DNA from: Coniochaeta sp. PMI_546
Lineage: Eukaryota; Ascomycota; Sordariomycetes; Coniochaetales; Coniochaetaceae
NCBI GenBank assembly: GCA_021432605.1
Contig: MU271145.1
Coordinates: 930,001-994,000, forward strand
Direction of reading: 5' to 3'
DNA: 64,000 nt
In this document: positions 46,277 to 57,861 of the stretch, one piece after another
How the letters are laid out: each line of letters begins with the position of its first letter
How positions within the stretch are numbered: the stretch's first letter is position 1
Program-made: the position numbers and the translations under genes
The notes under the pieces: generated by a model
What the model was told of the DNA's origin: nothing
Database searches by the model: none
What the model saw: only the letters and a program-made list of their open reading frames with translations

Positions 46277-49145
46277 CTATAGTATACTCCCCCTCTCCCC
46301 CTCGCCAGGACCGACACCACCCTCGTCCCGTTCCCCAACCAGCCCCTCCTCGTGACCATCCATCCCGATCCCCAGCCCCGTCCCGGCCCCCTCGGCTCCA
46401 CCACCACCACCACCAGCCGACCTCCTCGTCTCCTCCGCCCCGTTGAGGACATACCACACGTCCTTCTTGGTCAGCAGCCCCTGCAGCTGGCCCCTGTCGA
46501 CGAAGAGCACGTACCTCAGCCCCAGCTTCTGGAAGTAGGCCACGGCCCTGTGCAGCGGGGTGCGGCTCGGTAGAGTAAGCGGGGTCTGGTCCATCCACGG
46601 CCTGAGGTCCAGGGTCGTCCTGGGGTCGGCCAGGGGCTGGTGGGAGAAGAAGGCCTCGGTCTCGGGCGGGAGGGATCGGGGCGGGCGGGCGGCCGTGGCG
46701 AGGTTGTAGGCCAGCTCGGCGCGGGAGATGTAGCCCAGCAGCACGGCGTCGCGCGGGTCCGAGACGACGGGGAAGCCGCGGTAGGGGTGCGACTCGAGGA
46801 CGGAGGCGAGGGAGGAGATGGTGTGGCCCGCGGCGGTGAGGACGACCAGGTCCTCGGTCCGGGTCATGATCTGCGAGGCGGGCACGTCCGGGATGGAGGA
46901 GGTGGTCGGCTCGGCGCCCTCGGCGTTGTCGAGGAAGGGGTAGGAGCTGAAGTGGATCCAGGACTCGTAGATGCCGCGGCGGGAGAAGGCGTCGCCGACC
47001 CACTTGGAGAGCATGACGGCTATCATGATGGGGAGGACGTAGGTCAGGGCGCCCGTCAGCTCGAACATGATGACGACGATGGAGACGGTCATGCGGGTGA
47101 CGCCCGCGAGGGTGGCGGCGGCGCCGATGATGGCGTAGGTGCCCGGGGTGACGCAGGGGATGTCGGGCTCGCAGGAGGCGAAGGGGAGGAAGGTCGGGTG
47201 GGAGGCGACCCAGATCTCCATTATGATGCCGACGGCGCGGCCCGAGAGGGCCCCGATGGCCATGGAGGGGAGGATGATGCCGGCCGGGATCTGGAGGCCG
47301 AAGGTTATGGCGGCCAGGAAGAAGCCGAGCACGGAGGCGAAGATCAGGAGCACGATGGTGGCTGCCGTGGCGGCGCCGGTCTTGCACAGGCCGAACTCGT
47401 CGACTGTGACTCGGGAGCACTCCTCGAAGAGGTACGAGACCAGCTCCGAGGACTGCGCGCGCATGTAGTGGTTCGGGTAGTTGATCAGGGCCGTGAGTAG
47501 GGCCACGACAGCGACCTGGGTCACTGGGCCGGGGAGCCAGGAGGCCGACTTCTTCCACTCGGCCACTCGCATGTTGGCCTTGATGAAGAGGCCGCCGTAG
47601 AGGCCGCCCAGGATGCCGAGGAGGCAGAAGGGGACGAGCTCGAAGCCGTGCCAGCCCGAGCTGTATTTCACTTGGTAGAGGACGAGCTTGCCGGACCGGA
47701 AGGGGTCGAAGGCCTGCAGGGTGACGGCTGCTGTCATGGCGCAGACAAAGGACTGCCACATCGTCTTGTCGGGGAAGTAGTAGGAAAGTTGCTTGTGGCA
47801 TTGTCAGTGATGAGTGGTGATGGCATATGGGGGTTTGGGTTGGCTCACCTCGAGACTGAAGAGCACACCGCCGATGGGGGAGCCAAAGGCAACTGATATC
47901 CCTGACGCTGCGGCAGCGGAAAGGACCTCTCTTTTACGAGCTGCAAACCGTCAGATATCCTTCTGATGCTCCATCGGATGTCACAAACTTACCTTCATTA
48001 GAATTAATGCTAGGAAACAACTTGATGAACAAGTTCGAACAGCAACAGGCGACGTGGACAAGAGGACCTTCCTTTCCCAGCCACATGCCCGAAGCAACAG
48101 CTAGACACTACATCTAGAATTAGTTTTTTCCCTTTTCTGTCATGCTGTAAATGGGAGTAAGTTCAGGAGAATTTACCAGACCCAGCGACTTGGTAACCAG
48201 CGTCCAAGTCCCCAAGAAGCGCCTGATGATAAACCCGCCCAGCACCGTCTTGATCTCGGGTATACCGCTGTGCTTCGCATAGATGGCGTACTCCTGCACC
48301 AGCACGCTCGCGGCGAGCGCAAAGGTGACAGACCACACCACAAAGAAGAAGTACTCGATGAACCACTTCCCGCCCGCGGAGCCTATCCCGAGCGCAACGC
48401 TCCACGGCTTCCAACCCTGACACTGCTCAGGGGTGTCGTACCCGAGACAGCAGAACCCCCTGTTCAGATAGAAGGCGCCGCTCTCGGCGGTCGAGCAGTA
48501 GCCCTCCTTCAGGTCGCCGAGCCAGTTGCTCGTCACGTCGATGCCGGCCGCGACGGCGCCGACGGCGAGGCCGGTGAGGACGAGGATGACCCAGACCTGG
48601 CTCGCGTCGGCGAAGCGGGTGGCGTAGCCCAGCAGGCCGCGGGCGGAGGACCGCAGGACGCGCAGGCGCTGGCGCTCCTTGGTGTACTCGAAGATCCAGT
48701 CTATGGCGGTCATGTCCTCGTAGCCGACGCGGCGGCCGGGGCCTTCGACGTACCAGTCGAGCGGGTTGCCGTCCTTGGAAGGGTTGAGGCCGTTGAGGGG
48801 CGAGAGGGGGTGGTCGGCGGAATCGTATTGTGGGGGGGATGGTCTGCGCGGGGAGGAGGTGCCGCCGCTGCCGCCGCCGGTCAGGGCTGTGAAGAGGCGG
48901 GCTGGCTGGGATAGGATGCTTTGTTTTTGCTTGCGCTTGAAGGAGAGCGGGGGCTGTGTGTCGAGGTTGAGGTTGAGGGAGAGGGGGTCGGATTCGAAGA
49001 CTGCGGTGTCGTCTGCATCGTCGTTATCGCCGCCCAGGAGGTCGGGCTCGTCGGCCACGGAGGCATGGTAGGCGTGGTTGTTGGATGTGTTGTTGGAGCG
49101 AGAGGAGGACGAGGCTTCGGAGCCGGAAGACGGAGCGGCGTTCAT
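46277..49145 (-). CDS. CLC family chloride channel/transporter with CBS domains
   Basis: Membrane CLC protein, probably of an intracellular compartment like Gef1/CLC-3-type proteins. Exons on minus are 49145..48177, 48107..47993, 47940..47849 and 47791..46277, giving 896 residues. A hydrophilic Ser/Asn-rich N-terminus precedes many membrane segments. Pore motifs are SGIPE (about 293-297), GKEGP (334-338, gating Glu336) and the later [12 protein letters not shown]. Two C-terminal CBS domains follow: one around [18 protein letters not shown] and one around [22 protein letters not shown]. The tail is Gly-rich. At the proton-glutamate position the protein reads SLEQLSYYF, with Gln393 in place of the Glu of CLC exchangers. 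The E-Q pair spans an intron, with donor GTGAGC and a single possible acceptor. Confidence 0.92.
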
Positions 49146-49653
49146 TGTGGATGATGTGGTATTGGTGTTGTTGCCATGGTCAAGAAGTAGTGCAGCCAAC
49201 CGTCCTTGCAGCGATATCTATGCGACTTCTGCGTGAGAGCGAGAGTGTGAGTGTGAGTGTGATATGGCGAAGTCAAGGCGTGTGTGTCTGGTGGTCGAGC
49301 TGATCGTCGCCCCCTTATCGGAACCGTTATCGTGCTGCATTGAGCTGCAATGAGATGATGCAAGCCATACATAAGATAGACTCCATAAGAGAAGAACTAA
49401 GGTACAGTACATACAAGCATGTAGTATGCAAAGAACCGACGCTAGTCAATTATATGGAACGTCAATTCTCAGTAGATGCATAACATGGACGAACCGACGA
49501 GAAACTTGGCCGTCATTCCACCACGACTGACAGAAGAAGAATTGAGATTGAAATTAACTGCGTGAAACGTCTGATTTCTATCTCGGAGATGTTGAGGACT
49601 TGACCGTCTATAGAGAAAATAATCACTAAAAAAACAACAAAAAGGTGGTGAGG
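49146..49653. promoter_or_regulatory. Divergent promoter, CLC / neurochondrin genes
   Basis: 508 bases between divergent starts. It contains a GAGTGT-type simple repeat (49241-49262) near the CLC start. No defined regulatory site is recognised. Confidence 0.45.
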
Positions 49654-51748
49654 ATGGCCGAAGCATCGGACCGTGCCCGAGACCCAGCCGGCGATGGCGC
49701 TCCCTCGCTGCAAAAGATACAGTCTCTGCTCAAATCCAAAGATGACACGGCCAGGTTCGTCGGCTTGGCGATGCTCAAGGCAGCCCTAGACAACTCACCA
49801 GAGCTGCGCCAGGATCAAGAAGCCGTAGTTGCCCTGTGGGTGAGCATCTCACCAAAATTCCTCGATCGACTACTCCGTACCGGCTCAGGAGAGAATCCGT
49901 CGCAGAAGGAAGGAAAGGAGATGCTAGACCTGGCTGTCTCGGTGATCCACATATTTGCCGTGCTGCTGCCGGACAATGAGAAGGCAGGCTCGAAGTTCTT
50001 TGACAGGATACCACGCTTGGTCACATGCTTGACATACACGTGAGTCCGTTGTTCTCGAAGGGACTAGGCCGGCTTGTATATGCTAATACCAGATGAAGGT
50101 CAGGGACTACCGAGGAACTTTTGCTGCAGACGCTGTTGACGCTGGTCAGCAAACCTGGCGGAGCTTCCGTCTTAATCAGCCACGACGATCTCAGCCCCTT
50201 GATTGAGATTGCGCCGTCTCGGCCTATCGTCTTGGACATCTTCTCCATGGCTTGTGCTTGGCTTCAGGGACAGTCGGCCACCCCAGAGGAGACGCCAAAG
50301 TTGATGGCCAAGATCGACAAGATCATCCAGGGTCTTGTCCTGTCGTTCAAGGGGACGGACGGCGTCACTCTCCTAGCCTTTCTCTCTCATCTATTGCGGA
50401 GACTAGATCCAGAGGTATGCACTCCCCCAACCCCTTCTACGTTGCCCCAGATTCTAATCATCCCCAGATAATACCCCGGAACCCAAAGTGGCTCGACCAA
50501 GTCATCCTCTTCATCCGCACCCTCGTGACCAGCCGGCCCACCCAAGCCGGCCGCGAAGCCTACACCAACCTCTGCGCCACCCTCCTCCAAGTCTACCCCC
50601 TCCAGGCCCCGCCGCTCCTCTTCTCCAACACCGACACCACCTCGTCCCTCTCCTTCGTCTCCGACTCGAGCAACCCCTTCTCCTACCTCCTCATCTCCCT
50701 TCTCCTCGTCGACCTGCGCTCCTCCTTCCCCACCCTCCTGGAACAGCTCAACTCCCCCTCCTACCCCGCCCTCTCAACCCGACTGACCTCAGCCTTCGAC
50801 ACACTATCCCACTTCACCTCCCACCTAGTCCGCGCCCTCGACTCTCCCCCCTCCCCCTCCACCACCACCCTATCCCTCTCCCCCTCCCACCTCCTCAGCC
50901 TCCGCAAGTCCATCTCCGAAACAATGTCAAACACCATCTCCTACCTCCGCGACAGGTACGACGCCTCCGTCGCCGGCGCAATGGGCCTGCACCCCTCGGC
51001 CCGCACGGCCCCGACCCACGCCGGCGGCGACCGCCCCACCCTGGCCTGGGACTCGGCCACCCACCGCCTCGAGGACGACGGCCTCGTGCTCTCCGCCGTC
51101 CGCGCCCTGGCCCTCTGGCTGCGCGAGGACGACAACCACCAGCTCCGCCGCGAGGCCGCCGGCCTGGCGGATCTGCTGCTCGATCTCTACACCGCGTCTG
51201 CGCGCCGCGCCGCCGCGGGGAATGATGGGGAGGCCGGACGGGGGCTGGACTTCAGACGGCCCGTGCTGGTTGCCTTGGAGGGCATTACGGCCTGCGAGGA
51301 GGGGGTGGAGGCCCTGCTTGAGCATGCCGGGTGGAAGGTCCTGAGCGAGGATATGCTGGGCATCTTGGCGGCTTCGTCGAAGGGGACGGACGAGGAGGAG
51401 GCCCGGAGGGGGATTGAGATTGTCAGGGTGCTGCTGCCGATCGTCGAGGCGGAGAGTCCCGGGGCCAGGGAGGAGTGGATGGATGTCGTCACGCGGGTGG
51501 CGGGGTGGGACGTGCCGGAGGAGAGGCAGGGGGACGCGGTGGAGGAGTTCCAGGTCGCGGTGGTGCAGCTTGTTACTGCGCTGCTGACGAATAATCATCC
51601 GGGGATGGTGAGGAGGTATAGGCACTCTGTCGGCGCGGTTGTCGGGGTGGTCAGGCTGTTGAGGGAGAGGGGCGGGGGCGATGCGGTGCTGAGGGAGGAG
51701 TTGGATGAGGTGCTTGGTGTGCTAGAGGGGTTGGATGGTTTGAGGTGA
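49654..51748 (+). CDS. Neurochondrin family protein
   Basis: Fungal member of the neurochondrin family (alpha-solenoid proteins; the animal protein is neuronal, and the fungal role is unknown). Exons 49654..50039, 50099..50414 and 50468..51748 give 660 residues. The N-terminal block LQKIQSLLKSKDDTARFVGLAMLKAALDN and the following KFLDRLLRT are typical of the family. Leu-rich helical pairs continue to the end. The middle is coded by an extremely C-rich stretch (50480-51100). The first Met in good position is at 49654; an upstream GTG is not a plausible start. No membrane segment or targeting signal is seen. Confidence 0.82.
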
Positions 51749-52024
51749 TTGTTAGAGATTAACTGGTAGGTATATTGTGGTTATGGGATTGGGTTTTTTG
51801 GTCTTGCATGGTTGGCGGTGGACTGGATGGAGTCACTGTTTTCAAAATGCTGATGGTAATTTGTTTTGTTTTGTTTACACTACTGCCTTGGATCTGTACT
51901 CTGAAGTGGTGGATAAGGATATGCGGCAATGACTTCATAATAATGTGCTTGATTGGATGGGTGAGAGAGAGAGAGAGAGAGTAGTGTATAGTCAAGTTTA
52001 CAAGATTATCAAGTCATCACGAAA
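51749..52024. other. Neurochondrin 3' flank
   Basis: Short 3' flank with a GA microsatellite. No gene was seen. Confidence 0.5.
51963..51981. repeat. (GA)n microsatellite
   Basis: Nine and a half perfect GA units directly upstream of the putative Pol III RNA element. Confidence 0.9.
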
Positions 52025-52029
52025 CTCCC

Positions 52030-52290
52030 GGTCGCTATGGCGTAGCAGTCTAGGCGGTTGGGGGTAGGTCTTAACCCGTTCTCGGAGGCTCCGACGCCCG
52101 GCAAGTATAGCTGAGCGCACCTCAGGGTCCTGGGGGAAGCTGGGTTCACAGCCACCGTCTCCGTAGAGCTCGTCCTGGGGCTATTGTGAGATGAACCGGG
52201 GGAGGAAGGTCGGTTCTCGACGACCCACCCCGTGGTAGTCGTTGGCAGGCCTTGACGGGGCTTCTCTGACCAAATCCCTCTTTTTTTTTT
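52030..52290 (+). ncRNA. Candidate structured Pol III transcript, class unassigned
   Basis: No open frame fits, but the segment looks like an RNA gene. An A-box match TGGCGTAGCAG lies at 52038-52048 and a run of ten T (Pol III terminator) at 52281-52290. By eye it folds well: hairpin GCTA-TGGCG-TAGC (52034-52046); GGCG/CGCC (52053-52056 with 52095-52098) enclosing GGGT/ACCC and TCGGA-GGC-TCCGA hairpins; and GGTC plus GGGGAAGC (52126-52140) pairing with GCTTCTCT-GACC (52260-52271) next to the terminator. A separate 5' domain plus a long helix formed with the 3' end resembles signal recognition particle RNA. However, the universal SRP helix-8 signature and the UGUNR turn are absent, so I do not assign it. 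Exact ends are unknown. Confidence 0.4.
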
Positions 52291-52452
52291 CCTGAGTTAA
52301 ATGGTGTTGACGATGGCGGATGGGGATGGGCCTGGTGGTGACCTGGACAGCAGACATGACGATGGCTTCTAGCCTTTCTCAAAAGGGTACTTTCACCTTG
52401 TACACCTACTGCTTTATCACAGTCCCATTTCCAGCAGACCTCGCGAGGTCGA

Positions 52453-52463
52453 TGGTTCGAATC
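52453..52463 (+). promoter_or_regulatory. Perfect B-box 163 bases downstream of the T-run
   Basis: GGTTCGAATCC matches the TFIIIC B-box consensus at every position. No tRNA can be folded around it: the following GCTCAGC would need GCTGAGC about 60-80 bases upstream, which is not there. It could be an external promoter element for the candidate RNA upstream, as in yeast SNR6, or a tRNA remnant. Confidence 0.45.
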
Positions 52464-52692
52464 CATTGCTCAGCTGAGTTTATATTCACATTTTCTACTC
52501 TTATGCACTGGTAGAGACTATGTTTGTAACGTATATTAAGTTTAATTCAGATGGAAAGACATCGGTAAGCCATGATAACAAGCCTTCTATTTTGGGAAGG
52601 CAGCTCACAAGTCATCGTCTCACCCTTGTATATGTATTTCCCTTGCTTCAAGGCAACCATATGACCACCTCGCAAACCATCCACAGCCCTAG

Positions 52693-55687
52693 CTAATACT
52701 CAAAGTCATCATCCACAGCCGGCCCCTTGCTCTTGCTCACGCTCTCCTGCTTCCGATACATCTCCGCCACCTGCCTACTGCTCGTCGCCTCATCCGGCTT
52801 CTTGTCGTCGCGCACCTTGATGAACCGCGGGAACCGCAGACTGATTCCCTTCTCCCCGCTCGGATCCACCCCCTCCTTGCAGCCGGCCTTGTACCTCGGA
52901 CTGAGCGTCAGGTCCGCCGTCTTGACCTCCCACACGTACCGCGGCTCGAACCAGACGTCGGGCTGGTGCTGCCCGCCCGAGCTGTGCGAGTAGAAGGGCT
53001 TCGGCCGGTCGATGACGATCTCTGACAAATATTGGTGTAGCTCTTCTAGGACCGCTTCGCTGAATCCCGTGCCGATGTTGCACACTGTCTCGTAGGACTC
53101 GGACGACGGGTTGTAACAGGCTAGAAGAAAAGCGCCGTACACCGACGTGCGCTTGCCCTTGCCGTAGTATGCACCCAGGACGACGAGGTCGAGCGAATCG
53201 CCTATGCCTGAGAGGTAATCTTTCTTGATCTGCAAGACTCGTTAGTATATAGATAGGCGTCAAGAATGGATGTCAGTAAACAAGCATACCTTGAGCCAAT
53301 TCCGACTCCTCTTGCTAGGCTCATACCCACTCTCCTTACCATCCAGCATCTTGACCATGAGCCCTTCGCACGAAGCCTTAACGCTCTCATCGAGGAACGA
53401 CTGGATCTCATCGAGCTCCTGGCCATCCATGCTGGTCGCAAAGCCAAACTCGCCCTCGACAGGCAGAAAAGCTTTGTGCAGCAGCTCGCGCCGCTCACGA
53501 AGCGACTTCTCGACGATCGCCTCGCCGTTGAGGTACAGCAGATCGAAGGCGAAGACGCACACCTTGACCTTGACGTCCTCGATCTTGACGTCCTTCTTCT
53601 TCCGCGTCATCAGCTGCTGGAACGGAAGCACCTTCTTCTCCTCCACGTCCCAGGCTACGCTCTCGCAGTCGACGACGAAACTCTTGGTGTCCTCTTTCAC
53701 CCACGTGTGCAGCTTGGCCAAAATGTCGGGGTATTTCTTGGATAGATCTTCAGAGTTTCGCGAAAAGATGGACGCGACACCGGCGGCTGCCTCCTTCGTG
53801 GCGCCCGGTGCCGCCTCGAGCTTCTCGTCTGTGTCTCTGGCCACGTAGTGGATCTGTGCCCGCTCGCCGTCGTACTTGTATTCGCAGGTGAACGTTTGGC
53901 CTTCGAAGCGATCCAGGACTTCGGTGATGGCTTTGGTCGGCTTGGCCAACATGGGCTTCAGAGGCACGCCGGGCCGGAGTTTGCAGTGTTCTCTGAGGTT
54001 CATGATACCGTGCTCAAGCATAGCTGGGATGATGACGTCGTAACTCGGCAATTCGCTGCAAAGGTTTAGCAAAGCAAAGATAATGTGCAAGGACTGGCTT
54101 GACAAACCTGTATACCGTCTTCAGAATACCCTCCGCCTCGGCCATGTCGGTCGTGCTCGGAACCTGCCCCTTTTTCTCCTTCTCATGGCAGATCATCGCC
54201 TGAGCAAGAGACACAAGAACCGTCTTCTCAGCCAGTCCAAGTCTCAACTTGCCCTCCAAGAACCGAATGAGGAACTTCGCCTCACTGGGACCACCTTTGT
54301 CCTTGGTGATGTCCACCTTCCCACCACTCGCATCAGCGGACGAAAGCAGTTTCTTGATTCCATCCACCTTCCTACCCTGAGCACCATTGCCACTAACAGT
54401 GGCAATACCCAACAACCCCTTAAGCACACCTCGAACCGTCAGCGGTTTCGGCTTGAACATGGTCGGCTGCGTAGATCTCGACTTGACCGCCACCAAGCCC
54501 AGATCGCCAATCTCCTTCTGATCCTGCTTGATGACAGCCAGACTACGGCCCGTGCTCTCACCTATCGCCTTCATGATCAGTGACTCGCCAATACCCAGCT
54601 CCACGCCAGCGTAGTCAGGGGCCAGCTTGTTGATCATGAGCAGCACGGTGGGCAGAAGATCATCTGGTGTGAGCCGCAACACCTGCCGCAGGAAAAGCGA
54701 GCAGTGCTCCATGATGATGAGTCGTTTGGTCGTAAGCTCGATAAGAGAGAACGTCTTGCACAGGGCTGCGTACGGCACGGGCTCGCCGGGCTTCCAGTCC
54801 GGATATGGATCCTTGGCCTTCGAAGTGAGCTTGGTCTGGACCTCCTTGCGCGCCTTGGCGACAACCTCTGGCTTCTCGTCCTCCTCGTCCTCCTCGTTCT
54901 CTGCCTCGGCTTCGGAAGCGGTAGATGTCGCTGCCTCTTCCTCCTCTTCTTTGGGCGACGGTTCGGGAGTAGCTGCCTTCTTCTTCCGTGATGAGGCGGG
55001 TGGAGATACGGACTTTGGGGCGGCCTTCTTCTTTGGCGAGGGCCTGGCTGGCGGCGGGGCCTCCTCCATCACGTCGTCATCGTCGTCATCTTCGATGATG
55101 TTCCGGGACTTCCTCGGCCTCTTAGCAGGCGGCTCTTCGTCCTCGACATCGTTCTCAGCGGCTTTTGCCTTTCCGCTCGCCAGTTTCGAGCTCTTCTTCG
55201 TCCCGGTAACTGACGTTCGTGTGCGCTTCTTGCTTTCTACCCGTGTATGTCAGTATATGCATTGGATCGACATCCAAGAATCCATGAAGTGGCATACCAC
55301 CATCGCTGACAGGCTCATCGTTCTCCTTGGCACTGGCATCCTCCAGACTCTCCCTCCTGACCTTCTTCGTCTCCTCTACCTCTTTCTTCACCACAGGTTC
55401 GTCATCCTCGCTCTCATCTTTCTTCGTAGCCTTGCCACTCGACTTCGTCGCAAACGAAAGCTTAGTCTGCTGTGGCGGGGGTTTCGCAGCGCCGTTGGGT
55501 TGGCCGAAGAACTTGCTGCAGTTCAGATAGACACGTTTTAGCCACGCACTCCGCGAAGACGTCAAGAAAGGCAAGAATCAAAACGAGGGAGAGACCAGCT
55601 CTTGGGGAGGGTTCGTACACACCCCAAGGTCATCTGGCCGGACTTGACATACCCGAGCGTCGCCTGTTTGGTCGGTTTGGGAGCCAT
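52693..55687 (-). CDS. CDC9: ATP-dependent DNA ligase I (Cdc9)
   Basis: Replicative ligase that seals Okazaki fragments and repair nicks in the nucleus. Five exons on minus (55687..55623, 55515..55298, 55236..54108, 54055..53290, 53229..52693) give 904 residues. N-terminal QMTLGKFF (residues 18-25) is a PCNA-interacting PIP box split by intron 1. A long charged, Lys/Glu-rich linker with basic KRPRK-type stretches, likely nuclear signals, follows. The DNA-binding domain starts near YAALCKTFSLIE. The nucleotidyltransferase motif is EYKYDGER, with the adenylated Lys531. The OB-fold has DYLSGIGDSLDLVVLGAYYGKGKR and the C-terminal SLRFPRFIKVRDDKKPDEATS, a ligase I hallmark. All junctions keep frame. 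Confidence 0.96.
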
Positions 55688-56373
55688 CACGGGCGTCCTG
55701 GTGCTGAGCAGCAGCAACCGGCGAGATGTGCTCTGGAACGAGAGGAACCTCGCGAGGTGTCTTGAAGCCAGAGCTGCAGTTGGCTTTACTGTCGTGACCG
55801 AAGAAACAAAAAAGCAGGACAGGTAGATGTTATATTGAGCTTGAGCCGAATTCACGGTGTATTTGGTCCTCCACGTTGGGGTCGCTTCGAGGTTGGCGTT
55901 AACTTTCAATGACCCATGATCGTATTCTCGAGCGGGAGCGCGTCACAACGCGACTGAAGGAAGGTGCGAATCGCGTAAATTGAGTGGGGGCGGGATCTGA
56001 ACCCATTAAGCGACCCTCTCCAAGGTGATGCCTCGATTGGATGTCGTGCATCACAACTCGCACATATTCGCTTCAGCCAAGAACTACCTTACAATGCAAC
56101 TTAAGTGGTGTCACCATTATTTCAAGCTACTGTCAATACTTAAAAATGTGCAACACTGGCTCAAAACATCAATCCAACGCAACTTCATTCAATCGACCCG
56201 TCCAGATTCTCTAGGTTACTGCATAAGTATAATACATGGAGACATGACCACGCATGCTTCAGGGGTAGTGTAGGGGAAGCGTGATTATAGAGAGAGCCGG
56301 TGTATAACCGGCCCAGATCAAAGTAGAGGCAGGCTAGAGAGGTGCAGCGTAGAAAGGCAAGGTTTCGTCACAT
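55688..56373. other. CDC9 promoter and PDA1 3' flank
   Basis: About 0.7 kb. No gene is supported. A tRNA T-arm-like string on minus near 55995-56012 is imperfect and lacks the rest of a tRNA. Confidence 0.5.
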
Positions 56374-57861
56374 CTAGTTAGAGAAGTAGAAGTTCTCGTC
56401 GGGTGTCCGTCCACGAACGAACTGCGGCTCGGTGCCCCTGACGTAGATGTCCTCGAACAGAATCTTGGGCGTAGGCTCTGGCTCCGGCATCTCCTCGGCA
56501 ATCTTGACCTCCTCGTTCACGTACGAGCGCGCCTCCTTGTCGATGGCCTTGAGCTCGTCCTCGGACGCGACGGTCCAGTCGAGGATGTGCTGCTTGAGCC
56601 CGGCAATCGGGTCGTTGGTCGACCGCATGCGCTGGATCTCCTCGCGGGTGCGGTACGTGGTGCCGGGATCCGACATGGAGTGACCGCCGTAGCGGTAGGT
56701 GACGTACTCGAGCACCATGGGGCCGTGGCCCTCCTCAGTCCACTGCTTGGCGTACTTGACGGCGGCCTTGACGGCGATGACGTCCATGCCGTTGACCTTG
56801 AGACCGGGGATGTACTGTCCACGCTTGTAGTAGTCCGTCAGGGCGGACGAGCGAGCAGCTGAGGTACCCATACCGTACTTGTTGTCTGCAATGTATTGTT
56901 AATTACCAACGCCACATCCGTATCATTAATCAAATGGCCACTCACTCTCGCACCCGAACAGAGCGGGAAGGTTCCAGAGCTTGGCCATGTTGAAAGCCTC
57001 AAAGACCTGACCCTGGTTGCTGGCACCGTCACCGTAAAGAATGACAGTAGCCCTCTTGGTGTTGTTGTACTTCTGAGCGAAAGCGAGGCCGGCGCCGACG
57101 GGGACCTGAGCACCGACGATTCCGTTGCCGCCGTAGAAGCCCTTGGTGAACATGTGCATGGAGCCACCCTTGCCGTAAGCGATACCCTCGCGACGACCCA
57201 GGAGCTCTCCGATGATGGAACGGACGCTGGCGCCGCGCATGTAGGCGTAACCGTGGCATCGGTAGGCGGTGATCAGATCGTCGTCCTTGTTGATGGCATG
57301 CTCGATACCGACAGCGACGGCTTCCTGGCCTGTTGACAAATGGCAGAATCCACGGATCTTCTTCTCCTTGTATAACCTATCGGCGGCCATCTCCATTTGA
57401 CTGCGGCTTTTGTCAGCGGACCTTGCTCCGTCGTTTGCTCAGTGTCTTGTAACATACCGGATGACAACCATGTCGCGATACATCTGCTTGAGCTCCTTCT
57501 TGGTTATCTCCATGGTATATGGTGGGGGGTCCAGCTCGTAGGTCTCGAAGCTCTCATCGTTGAGTTGAATCTGGAATGGCTCTTCGTCGGACTGAGCAGA
57601 AGATCTTGATGTCAGCTGCGGTACTTGAAGTAGTCGTCGAAGAACGGCTAATATCGCAAGCGGACAATTTGCCCGAGCCAGTCTGATATCTGAAGCACAC
57701 AATCAACGCATTGGGATGTTTACCTCGGGAATTGAGCTTTTATCGACCTGCGACGAAGCAGCGTTGGTCGTGACGGTCCTCGTGGCGACGGTCAGCGGCG
57801 CCTGGGCACGAGCAGCCCGGATGGGCATCGCCCTCGTTCCCCGAAGAGCTCTGGAAAACAT
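56374..57861 (-). CDS. PDA1: Pyruvate dehydrogenase E1 component, alpha subunit
   Basis: Thiamine-diphosphate enzyme subunit of the mitochondrial pyruvate dehydrogenase complex, which makes acetyl-CoA from pyruvate with E1-beta. Exons on minus are 57861..57724, 57591..57458, 57400..56946 and 56885..56374, giving 412 residues, as expected for fungi. The first 30 residues are rich in Arg/Ala/Thr ([20 protein letters not shown]), a presequence. The ThDP motif starts at [20 protein letters not shown] and ends at the NNK rebuilt across intron 3 ([11 protein letters not shown]). The regulatory-serine loop [21 protein letters not shown] is intact, so control by PDH kinase is likely. The first intron removes a frame that would otherwise stop soon after exon 1. 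Confidence 0.96.

Noticed and set aside
46233-47801. 522-codon Pro/Arg/His-rich frame on the minus strand
   Set aside because: Same-strand shifted frame of the CLC gene; low-complexity shadow of codon bias.
52030-52290. Assignment of the structured element as SRP RNA
   Set aside because: Topology is suggestive, but the conserved helix-8 loops and the UGUNR turn are missing, so the class is left open.
52146-52500. Minus-strand frame reading DSNHRP and tRNA-like T-arm on plus
   Set aside because: DSNHRP is the usual antisense translation of a B-box/T-arm, not a protein. A full tRNA cannot be folded because the 5' acceptor strand is not nearby.
55975-56035. Possible tRNA on minus (GGGTTCAGATCCCG)
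   Set aside because: The T-loop has G where A58 is required and no matching acceptor stem or A-box is found.
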